DNA from: Gemmataceae bacterium
Lineage (GTDB): Bacteria; Planctomycetota; Planctomycetia; Gemmatales; Gemmataceae
Length of the DNA stretch: 64,000 nt
Direction: 5' to 3'
NCBI GenBank assembly: GCA_009691845.1
Contig: SIAJ01000015.1
Coordinates: 23,425 to 87,424 of the forward strand
Below the pieces are notes generated by a model. The model made no database searches. It saw only the letters and a list, made by a program, of their open reading frames with translations, and was not told the DNA's origin. Below are positions 18,595 through 27,562 of the stretch, in pieces; position 1 is the first letter of the stretch, and the number at the start of each line of letters is the position of its first letter. Position numbers and translations under genes: made by a program.

Positions 18595-19878
18595 ATGTTT
18601 GGAAGTTCTTTCGATACTAGACTGTCTCGCCGAGACGCATTGCGGCTCACGGCGGCAGGTGTAACCGCTTCCTCGCTGACCGGTTGGCTTCCGATCCTGG
18701 CTGCCAGCGAGGCTGAGTCCGCGTCGAAGGCGCGGGCCAAAGCGTGCATCGTGCTGTGGATGGACGGTGGACCGCCACATACCGACACCTTCGATATGAA
18801 ACCGGATTTGCCCGAATGCGGGATCTACAAACCGATCTCGACCACCGTGCCCGGCATTCAGATCAGCGAGTTGTTGCCGAAATTCGCGGGCCAGATGAAG
18901 CATGCTGCAATCGTTCGCGGCATGAGCACGATTGAGAACGAGCACCTGCGTGCTCGCGTTCATCTGCGGACTGGGTACCAGTCAGGACAGGGCGGGTTGA
19001 CGTACCCAAGCATGGGTTCGATCGCCTCGGAGGCCATCAGCGTTCCCGACTTCCCCATTCCAAGTTATGTCGCCATATCCGACGTGAGGGACCGTAGCCA
19101 CGGCCCAGGGTTCCTCGGACCGCGACACCAACCCTTGTTCGTCCACGATCCCTTGAAGGGCGTTCAGAACTTGAAGGCCATGGTTACTGCTCCCACCGTG
19201 GAGGGCCGACTTGGCTTGTTGGACGAACTGGAAAAAGGCTTCGCCGGCGAGTACCAGGTTCCACTGAGCCAGGCACACGGCAGCGTGTACGCCCGGGCGG
19301 TCCAGTTGATGCGGACGGAGAAAGCCAAGGCCTTCAACCTCTCTCTCGAGCCGGTCAAGACCCGTGCGGCTTACGGGGATAGCACGTTTGGACAGGGATG
19401 TTTGCTTGCCCGCCGATTGGTCGAAACCGGCGTGAAGTACGTCGAGGTCGGGCTAGGAGGGTGGGATACACACTTCGAAAACAACGAGGCCGTCAAGAAG
19501 TTGTGTGGCACGCTCGATCAGTCGATGACCACCCTGATCTCAGACCTTCAGGTACGTGGTCTGCTTGACAGCACGCTCGTGATCTGGATGGGCGAGTTCG
19601 GGCGTACGCCGATGTTCAAGAACAAAGGTCGAGACCACTACGCCAAGGCGTGGTCAACTGTATTCATGGGTGGGGGTGTGAAGGGTGGGCAAGTCATCGG
19701 CCGGACGGACAAGTCCGGGGCGACGGTCGCGGAACGCCCTGTCTCCACAGCCGCTTTTTTCGCCACTGTCTGCGAGACTCTTGGCATCGATTACAAGGTA
19801 GAACGAGACACACCCGGCGGTCGGCCGTTGCCACGCGTTGAGAAGAGCGGAAAGCCGGTTTCAGAACTGTTTGCATGA
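18595..19878 (+). CDS. DUF1501 family exported protein
   Basis: A 427-residue DUF1501 protein from ATG 18595. The leader has LSRRDALRLTAAGVTASSL (arginines 12-13), which fits twin-arginine export. Diagnostic blocks are ACIVLWMDGGPPHTDTFDMK, IVRGMSTIENEH, GGWDTHFENNEA, VIWMGEFGRTPMF and GRDHYAKAWSTVFMGGGVKGG. The 57 bases open upstream of this ATG lie inside the previous gene and are not used. It sits second in a run of five same-strand genes that continues with a heme-binding dehydrogenase-like protein 72 bp later. Confidence 0.92.
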   Translation: MFGSSFDTRLSRRDALRLTAAGVTASSLTGWLPILAASEAESASKARAKACIVLWMDGGPPHTDTFDMKPDLPECGIYKPISTTVPGIQISELLPKFAGQMKHAAIVRGMSTIENEHLRARVHLRTGYQSGQGGLTYPSMGSIASEAISVPDFPIPSYVAISDVRDRSHGPGFLGPRHQPLFVHDPLKGVQNLKAMVTAPTVEGRLGLLDELEKGFAGEYQVPLSQAHGSVYARAVQLMRTEKAKAFNLSLEPVKTRAAYGDSTFGQGCLLARRLVETGVKYVEVGLGGWDTHFENNEAVKKLCGTLDQSMTTLISDLQVRGLLDSTLVIWMGEFGRTPMFKNKGRDHYAKAWSTVFMGGGVKGGQVIGRTDKSGATVAERPVSTAAFFATVCETLGIDYKVERDTPGGRPLPRVEKSGKPVSELFA

Positions 19879-19950
19879 GGATTCCCATGTTCGTGAGCGA
19901 CACCGAACTGGACAGCCGCCACGAGTGACCGAAGAATCAGAGCGAACTGC

Positions 19951-22869
19951 ATGACTCGACTCTGCTCGACACTCATTTTTTCGATTTGTGCCGCGACCGC
20001 TTGGGGCCAGGGCTATGCCCCAAATGTCGCCGCGTCGAAGATGTCCGTGCCCAACGGCTTTCGCGTTCAACTTGTCGCCAGCGAGCCCGACGTCCGTCAG
20101 CCGGTGGCCATCGACTTCGACGAACGAGGCCGCCTGTGGGTCATGCAGTATTTGCAATACCCGAATCCTGCCGGCCTGAAGCGAGTAAAAGTCGATCGCT
20201 TTTCGCGGACCGCCTACGATCATGTCCCGGAACCACCACCGCGTGGACCCAAGGGGGCAGATCGGCTCACAATCCTTGATCCAGATCCAGAGCGGCCGGG
20301 AAAATTCCGTAGCAAGGATTTCATCAGCGGGCTCAATCTCGCCAGCGGCTTCGCCTTCGGACACGGAGGTGTTTTTGTTCTTCAGGTTCCGTACCTGCTC
20401 TTCTATCCAGATCGCAATCGCGACGACGTTCCCGACGGTGACCCGGATGTACTGCTGACCGGTTTCGGCATGGAGGACGCCCACTCGGTCGCCAACTCGC
20501 TGACCTGGGGGCCTGACGGCTGGCTCTATGGCTGCCAGGGAAGCACCGTCACCGCGAACATTCGTGGCGTTGAGTTCCAGCAAGGCGTTTGGCGTTATCA
20601 TCCCCTTACACGCAAGTTCGAACTGTTTTGCGAAGGAGGAGGAAACTCCTGGGGCCTGGACTTCGACAGGCACGGCAACTTGCTCTACAGCACCAATCAC
20701 GGCGGCTACGCGATGCTGCACGGCGTGCAAGGTGCCTACTACTGGAAGGCATTCGGCAAGCACGGAGCCTTGCACAATCCCCATGCCTACGGCTACTTCG
20801 ACCATGTGCCGCACGAGAACTTTCGCGGCGGGCACGTGACTGTCGGCGGCCACATCTATCGTGGCGACAACTTTCCGCTCCCATTTCGCGATCGTTACAT
20901 CGGCGGCGATCTGCTGGGTCATTCGGTTTATTGGCATGAGCTAACTCAGCGCGGCTCAAGCTTTCGCGCTCGAACCGCCGGAGAGCTGCTGCAGGCGAAC
21001 GACACATGGTTCGCTCCATGCGATGTGTGTCTTGGACCCGATGGTTGTGTATATGTAGCCGACTGGCACGACGCACGTACCGCTCATCCCGATCCGGATG
21101 CGGAATGGGATCGTCGCAATGGCCGCGTTTATCGCATCTCACACGGCGAGCCACCAGTCGCGAAGGAACTCGACCTTGGCAAGCTTTCTTCAAGCGAACT
21201 GGTCAAGCTGCTGAGTCATGCGAATGAATGGCATGCCCGCACCGCTCAGCGCATTCTTGCGGATCGTCGTGATCCGGAGTTAATCCTCCGTTTACGAAAT
21301 CGGGTTCGGGAAACGAACACGGACGATGTTCTTCAATATCTTTGGGCATTACACGCATCCGGCGGTTGCTCCGAGTCATTCGCTGTCGAATGCCTGTCGC
21401 ATGCCAACGAACATGTTCGACGTTGGGTATTACGCTTTCTCGGCGATGAAGTTCGTCTGGGCCGAGCAACAATCGTGACGATCGAGAAGTTGGCAACGGT
21501 GGAATCGAGTGTCATCGTCCGCAGTCAACTTGCGTGTACCGCTCGCCGACTGTCGGGCCAGGACGCAATCCCGATTCTGCACATACTGGCCTCTCGACGC
21601 GAGGATGAAGCCGATCCGCATATTCCGATGCTCATCTGGTGGGGAATCGAACAACATGCGGTTGCACAGCGAGATCTGGTTTTCAAATGCTTCTCGGCCG
21701 AAGCGTCTCCGATCGTGATTGCGACGATCTTGCCCCGATTGATCCGACGCTATGCGGCTGAGGGGACCGATGCGTGCGACGCCATTTGTGCGAGATTCTT
21801 GATCGGCCGCGAACGGCTTTGGGGGCCATTAGAGCAAGGCTTGAGCCAGAGAAGCCATCAGGCAACGGTTGCGGAAGTCTTGAAGCGCGTAGTTGCCGAG
21901 CAAGCTGTCAAGTTCCCCAACGATGCGGCTCTCAATCGCCTCATGGCTCGATTCGGGGACAACGCAGCGAAGAAACGGCTTCTCGAAAAGGGGCTGGATG
22001 CGAAGCGAACGATTCAGGAGCGAGTTGTGGCAATCGCGGCATTTGCCGAATTCTCCGAATTAGGCGTAGGAAGTCCGCTAGTTGAAATTGCGAAGGGCGA
22101 TCATCCCACGGAAATCCGGCGTGCAGCAATTTCGGCTTGGTCTGGCATCGGCACGGTTGCGGAGGCTGTCGCGTTGATTGACGCATACGAGAAATTTCCT
22201 GCCGGCCTGCGTTCACAACTGCGTTCGACGCTGCTGGGCCGCAAGGCCTGGGCCTCGCTACTTTTGACAGCCGTCGTGGGGCGTCGTATTGCCGCGACAG
22301 ATTTCACAACCGATGAGCTTCTGCCAATCGCAACGTTTGCAGATCGCGAAATCGATGCCATCGTTCGCAAGCAATGGGGCAATGTTCGCGGCGCCACGCC
22401 CGAGGCCAAGCTGGCGGAGGTCCGCCGGTTCAACAACGATCTGCGTGCAGGTGGTGGAGATATCAGGGCGGGCCAAATCCTGTTCACCAAGCATTGTGCC
22501 GCCTGCCACAAGCTGAACGGCCAGGGCGGTCCACTGGGCCCGGATCTGACTCATGCCAACCGTAGTGACCGTGATTACCTGCTCGTGAGCATCATCGACC
22601 CCAACGCCGTGATTCGCAAGGAATTCTTGAGCTTCACGGCCGAGACCAAGGACTTGCGTCTTGTTACGGGTCTGATCACGGCACAAACCGGAACGAGTGT
22701 CACGCTCACGAATGCCAAGGGAGAAGCGACGATGTTGAAACAGGAAGACATCTCGTCCCTGCGAGAATCGGCCGTGTCGCTCATGCCGGAAGGATTGCTA
22801 ACCCCGCTGAAGCCTCAAGAGCTACGTGATTTGTTTGCCTACCTGCAAGCACCTGCTGCGAAGAAATAA
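19951..22869 (+). CDS. PVC-type heme-binding membrane-bound-dehydrogenase-like protein
   Basis: A 972-residue secreted protein with a signal peptide (about 1-20). Residues about 30-390 form a beta-propeller of the Pirellula/Verrucomicrobium dehydrogenase type (PNGFRVQLVASEPDVRQPVA, DFDERGRLWVMQY, HSVANSLTWGPDGWLYGCQG, ADWHDARTAHPDPD). A HEAT-repeat-like helical region follows (about 420-790). The C-terminus is a heme-binding domain with CAACHKLNGQGG near 849 and the family signature GPDLTHANRSDRDYLLVSIIDPN. One covalent heme is predicted; the sugar or alcohol substrate is unknown. It is followed 15 bp later by the isochorismatase-like gene. Co-expression with DUF1553 and DUF1501 suggests a joint periplasmic redox process. 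Confidence 0.9.
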   Translation: MTRLCSTLIFSICAATAWGQGYAPNVAASKMSVPNGFRVQLVASEPDVRQPVAIDFDERGRLWVMQYLQYPNPAGLKRVKVDRFSRTAYDHVPEPPPRGPKGADRLTILDPDPERPGKFRSKDFISGLNLASGFAFGHGGVFVLQVPYLLFYPDRNRDDVPDGDPDVLLTGFGMEDAHSVANSLTWGPDGWLYGCQGSTVTANIRGVEFQQGVWRYHPLTRKFELFCEGGGNSWGLDFDRHGNLLYSTNHGGYAMLHGVQGAYYWKAFGKHGALHNPHAYGYFDHVPHENFRGGHVTVGGHIYRGDNFPLPFRDRYIGGDLLGHSVYWHELTQRGSSFRARTAGELLQANDTWFAPCDVCLGPDGCVYVADWHDARTAHPDPDAEWDRRNGRVYRISHGEPPVAKELDLGKLSSSELVKLLSHANEWHARTAQRILADRRDPELILRLRNRVRETNTDDVLQYLWALHASGGCSESFAVECLSHANEHVRRWVLRFLGDEVRLGRATIVTIEKLATVESSVIVRSQLACTARRLSGQDAIPILHILASRREDEADPHIPMLIWWGIEQHAVAQRDLVFKCFSAEASPIVIATILPRLIRRYAAEGTDACDAICARFLIGRERLWGPLEQGLSQRSHQATVAEVLKRVVAEQAVKFPNDAALNRLMARFGDNAAKKRLLEKGLDAKRTIQERVVAIAAFAEFSELGVGSPLVEIAKGDHPTEIRRAAISAWSGIGTVAEAVALIDAYEKFPAGLRSQLRSTLLGRKAWASLLLTAVVGRRIAATDFTTDELLPIATFADREIDAIVRKQWGNVRGATPEAKLAEVRRFNNDLRAGGGDIRAGQILFTKHCAACHKLNGQGGPLGPDLTHANRSDRDYLLVSIIDPNAVIRKEFLSFTAETKDLRLVTGLITAQTGTSVTLTNAKGEATMLKQEDISSLRESAVSLMPEGLLTPLKPQELRDLFAYLQAPAAKK

Positions 22870-22884
22870 TCATCGGAGACTGCC

Positions 22885-23946
22885 ATGCGCATCCACCTTC
22901 TGCTGATCGTCCTCTGTCTGGTTCATGTCTCAGTCTCGCTTGCTCAAGGTCCATCGCGAGTCTACGAGAACAAGCTAACACGCCTGAAAGACCCAAAGCC
23001 ACTGCTCGCGGATCATCCGGAGTTTGTGGCTCCAGTGAAGGAACTGACTCGGTTCGAAGCCCGCATCCTGGTGGACGACGAAGAAGCCGACCTGAGCGTG
23101 CGGGCGTGGCGATTCTCTTACAACGCGCGCGGGATCGTCGAGATGCCGAACCGCCTGAAAGCAGCAGAGACGGCCATCATCATGGTGCATCCCTGGGGCA
23201 TCGACGATGGCCAGGGCTGGGAAACTCCCGAGCCCGCGGGAGTGTGCGATTTCTGCACGCCGGAGAAAAACGCCCTGGCTGCGCGTCACACACGCGAGGT
23301 AATTAATCCATTCTTGAAATCGCTTCGAGGCAAGGTCGGATCGGTCATGTACAGCCTGACCGGCGATGAAGATCCGATTCGCAAAAAGCTTTATCGATCG
23401 ATCGGTGGTACGCCGACGGACGTAGAACGCAAGGCTGGAGCCACCGAACTGGCAGACAGGCTGAAGTCGTTCAAGTACCGCGGCGAACCCTTGTCGGGAA
23501 AATTGACGTTGTCAAGAGATCGACCCGTCATCGATTACTTCAAGCAGTTCCCTGGACTCGATGCCGGGCCGAAATTCAACGGGGCAGGGTTCTGGGACCT
23601 GCCGGTTCCTGTGTGCAAGGATGTCGACTATTTTCCCAACGACGTCGTGATTTACGACAAGCAGGGCTACCAGGTCCTGAGGGACTTTCTTCGCAAGAGC
23701 AAGATTCGGCACATTATTCTCGTTGGTTACGCAACCGATATGTGCTTCTGTCGTACCACGGCCGGGTACGAGAACCTTTCGAAAGACTTCAACGTGTTTC
23801 TGGTGGGCGATGCGACACTGGCCACGTTTCCCGCGAACGATTCGCCAAAACATGCCACCAACGCGGCCATCTCTTTTGCGTCTCTCTCGCACCTGATCAC
23901 GCAAGTGTCCTGGGTGAAGCTGGAGCGCGTGGAGAACAAAAAATGA
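22885..23946 (+). CDS. Secreted isochorismatase-like cysteine hydrolase
   Basis: A 353-residue protein with a signal peptide (MRIHLLLIVLCLVHVSVSLAQ), unusual for this mostly cytoplasmic hydrolase family. The C-terminal half has HIILVGYATDMCFCRTTAGY, which places a catalytic cysteine near residue 287 in the family position, then FLVGDATLATFP. The N-terminal aspartate block (normally LLVIDMQ) is replaced by IIMVHPWGIDDGQGW, so the catalytic triad may be altered. An insert of about 100 residues separates the halves. The substrate cannot be predicted. Its stop overlaps the start of the deacetylase gene by 4 bp (ATGA). Confidence 0.8.
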   Translation: MRIHLLLIVLCLVHVSVSLAQGPSRVYENKLTRLKDPKPLLADHPEFVAPVKELTRFEARILVDDEEADLSVRAWRFSYNARGIVEMPNRLKAAETAIIMVHPWGIDDGQGWETPEPAGVCDFCTPEKNALAARHTREVINPFLKSLRGKVGSVMYSLTGDEDPIRKKLYRSIGGTPTDVERKAGATELADRLKSFKYRGEPLSGKLTLSRDRPVIDYFKQFPGLDAGPKFNGAGFWDLPVPVCKDVDYFPNDVVIYDKQGYQVLRDFLRKSKIRHIILVGYATDMCFCRTTAGYENLSKDFNVFLVGDATLATFPANDSPKHATNAAISFASLSHLITQVSWVKLERVENKK

Positions 23947-24935
23947 ACAGTATCACACGTCGCCGATTCCTGACGGCCGGTGCATCCGGTGCGATCGGGC
24001 TCGCTGCGTATCACTCGGGTCGTGCCGAGCCGAATCTCGACGGCAAGGCCCTGGTCGCGATCACGCTCGACCTGGAAATGAGCCGAAATTTCCCGAAATG
24101 GGAAGACACGCACTGGGACTACGAGAAGGGCAATCTAGACGACGCGGCCAAGAAGTATGCGGTCGAGGTTTGTCGCCGAGTGAAGAAGACCGGTGGAGTT
24201 GCCCACCTGTTCGTCGTTGGCCGGATGTTTGAGCAGGCGGATGTCACCTGGCTGAAAGACTTGGCCCGCGATGGCCATCGCATCGGCAATCACACATACG
24301 ACCACGTCAACGTGCTCGCTAGGAAGCCGGAGGACATTCAATTTCGGTTTCAGCGATCTCCCTGGCTCGTGGAAGGCCGCACGCCCGAACAGGTGATCGT
24401 CGAAAACATTCGCTTGACCACGGCGGCTCTGAAAACACGGGTCGGAGTTGAACCTGCCGGCTTTCGCACGCCTGGCGGATTCGCCAATGGTCTGGCCGAC
24501 CGGCCTGACGTTCGCAAATGGCTCCTCGATCAAGGATTCACCTGGGCCAGTTGCAAATACCCCGCACATCCCAACAGCGCGGCCATGCTAGAACCGAAAG
24601 AGGAGGTCATCAAGGGAATCGTTGCCGCCCAGGAAAAAGCTCAGCCGTTCAAGTATGCGGATGGACTGATCGAGGTGCCGATGAGTCCGATCAGCGACAT
24701 TGGCGCTTTTCGTACGGGCCGCTGGAAGCTCGATTGGTACTTGGCGGCGATTCGCAAAGGGGTCGAGTGGGCCATAGAAAAACGAACCACGTTCGATTTT
24801 CTCGCACATCCGTCGTGCCTCGGGATCGTCGATCCCGAGTGCAAGACGGTGGAGATGATTCTCGATCTGGTGAAACGCTCGGAGGGCCGGGCGGTAGTCG
24901 TTGGCCTGGACGAATTCGCGAAGCGTGCGAAATGA
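23943..24935 (+). CDS. Polysaccharide deacetylase family protein, exported
   Basis: A 330-residue NodB-type deacetylase, which would remove N- or O-acetyl groups from glycans outside the cytoplasm. A twin-arginine-type leader is present (TRRRFLTAGASGAIGLAAY, arginines 5-7). Motif 1, normally TFDDG, is TLDLE here (near residue 41), so one of the two aspartates is missing. Motif 2, HTYDHVN (near 118), keeps both metal-binding histidines, and GFRTPGG (near 175) is the motif-3 arginine block. The start at 23943 is set by the ATGA overlap with the preceding gene; the open frame back to 23613 lies inside that gene. It ends 8 bp from the convergent ABC gene. Confidence 0.85.
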   Translation: MNSITRRRFLTAGASGAIGLAAYHSGRAEPNLDGKALVAITLDLEMSRNFPKWEDTHWDYEKGNLDDAAKKYAVEVCRRVKKTGGVAHLFVVGRMFEQADVTWLKDLARDGHRIGNHTYDHVNVLARKPEDIQFRFQRSPWLVEGRTPEQVIVENIRLTTAALKTRVGVEPAGFRTPGGFANGLADRPDVRKWLLDQGFTWASCKYPAHPNSAAMLEPKEEVIKGIVAAQEKAQPFKYADGLIEVPMSPISDIGAFRTGRWKLDWYLAAIRKGVEWAIEKRTTFDFLAHPSCLGIVDPECKTVEMILDLVKRSEGRAVVVGLDEFAKRAK

Positions 24936-24943
24936 AGTCGGCT

Positions 24944-26491
24944 TCATGCGACTTGTCCGCGATCGAGCTGCAATCGCAGGGTTACCGTTCGAGGCAATTC
25001 CCTCTCATCGTGCGTAATGAACAGCACCGTTTGCTCTGGAGAAATCCGCTCGTCGATCCATTTGCGGGCCAGTTCCTTTGTTCGTGCATCGAGAACCTGG
25101 AACGGCTCATCCAGCACGAAAAGTGGCGGATTCTTTACGAGGGCCCGAATGAGCAAAACAATGCGTTGCTGGCCAGTGGATAGTCGAAAGAAGTGATGCT
25201 CACGCAAATGGCCGATTTCAAAGTAGTCGAACAACTCACGCACGGTCACATCCTGTTCGGTCGTGGTCCGACGCGGGACAAGCACGTCCGAGAAGCCGGT
25301 CGCGGCTGTCCGGTCGGCCGTGAGCGGTTCCGAAAAATACAAATGCAGTTCGGGCGAGAAGAAGCCGATGCGCCGCTTGATTTCCCACATGCTCTCACCG
25401 TCGCCGCGCTGCCGGCCAAACAGTCGCACATGGTTGCTGTACGCCTGCGGATGATCGCCACAAATCAGACTCAGAAGTGTCGTCTTGCCGGAACCGTTCG
25501 GCCCGAGAATCGCCCAGCGTTCGCCGGCTAGCACAGTCCAGGAAATGTCGCGAAGGATCGGCTTCCCCGAGTACAAGACCGAAACGTTCTTTAATTCAAT
25601 GATGGGCGTCTCATTTGTAGTCGGCACACTCCGTGTGTTGTTCGGCGACGGCACATGAAGTGTGCCGACTACGTAGTCTTCGCGACGGCCCGAGTAACTG
25701 ACTCGACGATCGGTCAGTTCGAGCACATGCGTCACGCAATCGGGAATGGCGTCTGCCGGCAAGATCAAGATCAGACGTGACCCCTCTGCCACCAATTGCT
25801 GCAAGATGGCTGTAACCTCACGGCGTCCTTGGGTATCCAGTCCTACCAGAGGCTCGTCGAGTACGAGGATCTCAGGACGAGAAAGCAATACCTTCGCGAT
25901 GCGAGCCCGCCGAGTTTGGCCGTTCGAGAGTTTGATGAACGAGAGCGGACGCAGTTGTTCGATACCCAATCGAGTAGTGATTCTGATGAGTTCTTCGTCG
26001 GTTCCCGTCGTTCCGGCGCGCAGATATTGATCGAGCGTCAGGTCGTCGTCCGGTTCGATGAAGTTGAATCGTTGTTGATAATAATGCCTGGAATACGAGA
26101 AGAGTCGGGATTCCTCCTTGAACGCGACACGGCCAATGATCTCCGCAGGCCAGTTGATCGTGTGCCCGGTCGCACGCAGACGATCGATGAGCGGCCATTG
26201 AATTGGCTCATCGTAGTCCGCACACTCCGTGTGCAGACTGTTAGAATTCGAGGACTGCCGCCCTTCATCGAGTGGACTGTCGGCACACGGGGTAAGCCGA
26301 CTACTATGGCGCCCCAGCAACACCTCCGTTAGCGAACTCTTTCCCGAGCCGACGCCGCCGACGATGGCCCAGGTCTCACCTTCGCGGATTGTCCAGGAAA
26401 GTCCCTCGAAAATCGTCTCGCCGGCAGGGCGAAGAATGGTCGCATTCTCAATTCGGAAGAGAATCGAACTCGTCAACGATGGCGGCGTCAT
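24944..26491 (-). CDS. modF: ModF/PhrA-like twin ABC ATPase with repeat insertions
   Basis: A 515-residue soluble protein with two ABC ATPase domains, similar in layout to E. coli ModF (photorepair protein PhrA). Domain 1 has Walker A GGVGSGKSS (45-53), signature KLSNGQTRRA and Walker B EILVLDEPLVGLD. Domain 2 has GPNGSGKTTLLSLICGDHPQ, signature RLSTGQQRIVLL and LFVLDEPFQVLD. The GDHPQAYSNHVRLFGRQRG stretch is ModF-like. No membrane partner or molybdate operon is adjacent, so the role is inferred only from similarity. Two copies of a dispersed palindromic repeat lie in frame: residues about 62-92, just after Walker A, and about 273-291, between the domains. ATG 26491 is preferred; the 70 extra upstream residues overlap the divergent neighbour's start. 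Confidence 0.85.
   Translation of the reverse strand: MTPPSLTSSILFRIENATILRPAGETIFEGLSWTIREGETWAIVGGVGSGKSSLTEVLLGRHSSRLTPCADSPLDEGRQSSNSNSLHTECADYDEPIQWPLIDRLRATGHTINWPAEIIGRVAFKEESRLFSYSRHYYQQRFNFIEPDDDLTLDQYLRAGTTGTDEELIRITTRLGIEQLRPLSFIKLSNGQTRRARIAKVLLSRPEILVLDEPLVGLDTQGRREVTAILQQLVAEGSRLILILPADAIPDCVTHVLELTDRRVSYSGRREDYVVGTLHVPSPNNTRSVPTTNETPIIELKNVSVLYSGKPILRDISWTVLAGERWAILGPNGSGKTTLLSLICGDHPQAYSNHVRLFGRQRGDGESMWEIKRRIGFFSPELHLYFSEPLTADRTAATGFSDVLVPRRTTTEQDVTVRELFDYFEIGHLREHHFFRLSTGQQRIVLLIRALVKNPPLFVLDEPFQVLDARTKELARKWIDERISPEQTVLFITHDERELPRTVTLRLQLDRGQVA
25618..25672. repeat. Dispersed palindromic repeat, copy 1 (in coding sequence)
   Basis: An imperfect inverted repeat: left arm GTAGTCGGCACACTCCGTGTG, right arm ending AAGTGTGCCGACTAC. 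It lies in frame in the ModF-like gene and encodes the linker between its two ATPase domains. The same unit recurs at 26213-26304, 44846-44906 and 57797-57857. Confidence 0.8.
26213..26304. repeat. Dispersed palindromic repeat, copy 2 (in coding sequence)
   Basis: Arms GTAGTCCGCACACTCC (continuing GTGTGC) and GCACACGGGGTAAGCCGACTAC flank a 48-bp centre. It sits in frame in the first ATPase domain of the ModF-like gene, about 10 residues after the Walker A lysine. Confidence 0.75.
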
Positions 26492-26533
26492 GTATTCTCT
26501 GCGGAAGATACCACTGCTCCCCGGAGGAACTCC

Positions 26534-27505
26534 ATGCTCTCCCGAGTCCTGTTCGCGTTCGCGATTCTCGTTCCAACTTTGCAGGCGGACGACGTATTTG
26601 ATCCGAAATCCAAGCTGAAAGTCGAGGCCGAAAAGGGCGTGGCCGGCGAAGGCCCTGCCTGGCACCCGGAACTCGGCATCCTGACCAGCGGAAACGGACA
26701 CATCAATCGCCTTAGCAACGACGGCAAATCCACGGTTTATCGCAAGGATGCCGGTACGAACGGCCTGCTTTTCGACGCGAATGGCAATCTGCTGGCTTGT
26801 GAATCGGACTTACGGCGGGTCACGCGAACTTCGCCCGATGGCAAGCTGACCGTGCTGGCCGGGACCTACGGCGGCAAGAAATTCAATCAGCCGAATGACA
26901 TCACCGTTGATTCGACGGGCCGCATCTACTTTTCCGACCCGTGCTATGGCGATCGGAGCAAGCTGGAAATCAGGGACGAATCCGGGAAGACGGTTGAGGG
27001 GGTCTATCGCATTGACCCCGACGGCAAGGTGACGCGAGTGATTGGTCGCGAAGTCGAGCGAGCCAACGGCGTGCTCGTGTCCGCGGACGACAAGTTCCTG
27101 TTCGTGGCCGACAACAACAACGACGCGAAGGGGAGTGCCCGCAAGCTCTATCGCTTCGACCTGAAGCAAGACGGCAGCGTCGATCTCAAAAGCCAGAAGC
27201 TGCTTTACGATTGGGGCGACGGCCGTGGTCCCGACGGCTTGAAGCAGGACGTGAAAGGCAGGCTCTACGTGGCAGGTGGATTGAACAAGCCGAATCCGCC
27301 TTTCGAGCCAGCCGAGGACAAGAAGGGGGGTATCTACGTGTTCGAACCAGATGGCAAGTTTCTGACGTTCCTGGGAGTTCCGACCGATGAAGTGACCAAC
27401 TGTGCCTTCGGTGGCGTAGATCGCAAAACGCTATACATCACCGGCGGCGGGGTGCTGTATAGCATTCGCACGACGACGGCTGGACGGCTGGTTGATCCAA
27501 AATAA
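26534..27505 (+). CDS. SMP-30/gluconolactonase-like protein, secreted
   Basis: A 323-residue secreted beta-propeller of the SMP-30/gluconolactonase/LRE family, which hydrolyses sugar lactones using one divalent metal. It has a signal peptide of about 18 residues (VLFAFAILVPTLQA). Expected metal ligands are present: the glutamate in VAGEGPAWHPE (about 38), the asparagine in KFNQPNDITVDSTGRIYFSDP (about 117), the asparagine in ERANGVLVSADDKFLFVAD and the aspartate in GRGPDGLKQDVKGRLYVAGG. The start is 42 bp from the divergent ModF-like ATG. GGAGG lies just upstream of the ATG. It ends 57 bp before the convergent MFS gene. Hydrolysis of aldonolactones made by the neighbouring sugar dehydrogenase-like proteins is possible. 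Confidence 0.88.
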   Translation: MLSRVLFAFAILVPTLQADDVFDPKSKLKVEAEKGVAGEGPAWHPELGILTSGNGHINRLSNDGKSTVYRKDAGTNGLLFDANGNLLACESDLRRVTRTSPDGKLTVLAGTYGGKKFNQPNDITVDSTGRIYFSDPCYGDRSKLEIRDESGKTVEGVYRIDPDGKVTRVIGREVERANGVLVSADDKFLFVADNNNDAKGSARKLYRFDLKQDGSVDLKSQKLLYDWGDGRGPDGLKQDVKGRLYVAGGLNKPNPPFEPAEDKKGGIYVFEPDGKFLTFLGVPTDEVTNCAFGGVDRKTLYITGGGVLYSIRTTTAGRLVDPK

Positions 27506-27562
27506 TACGGAGCCTCGAACGTTAGCGAGCGCCCAGCACCGAGGGGTCGATGGACCGCTCCC

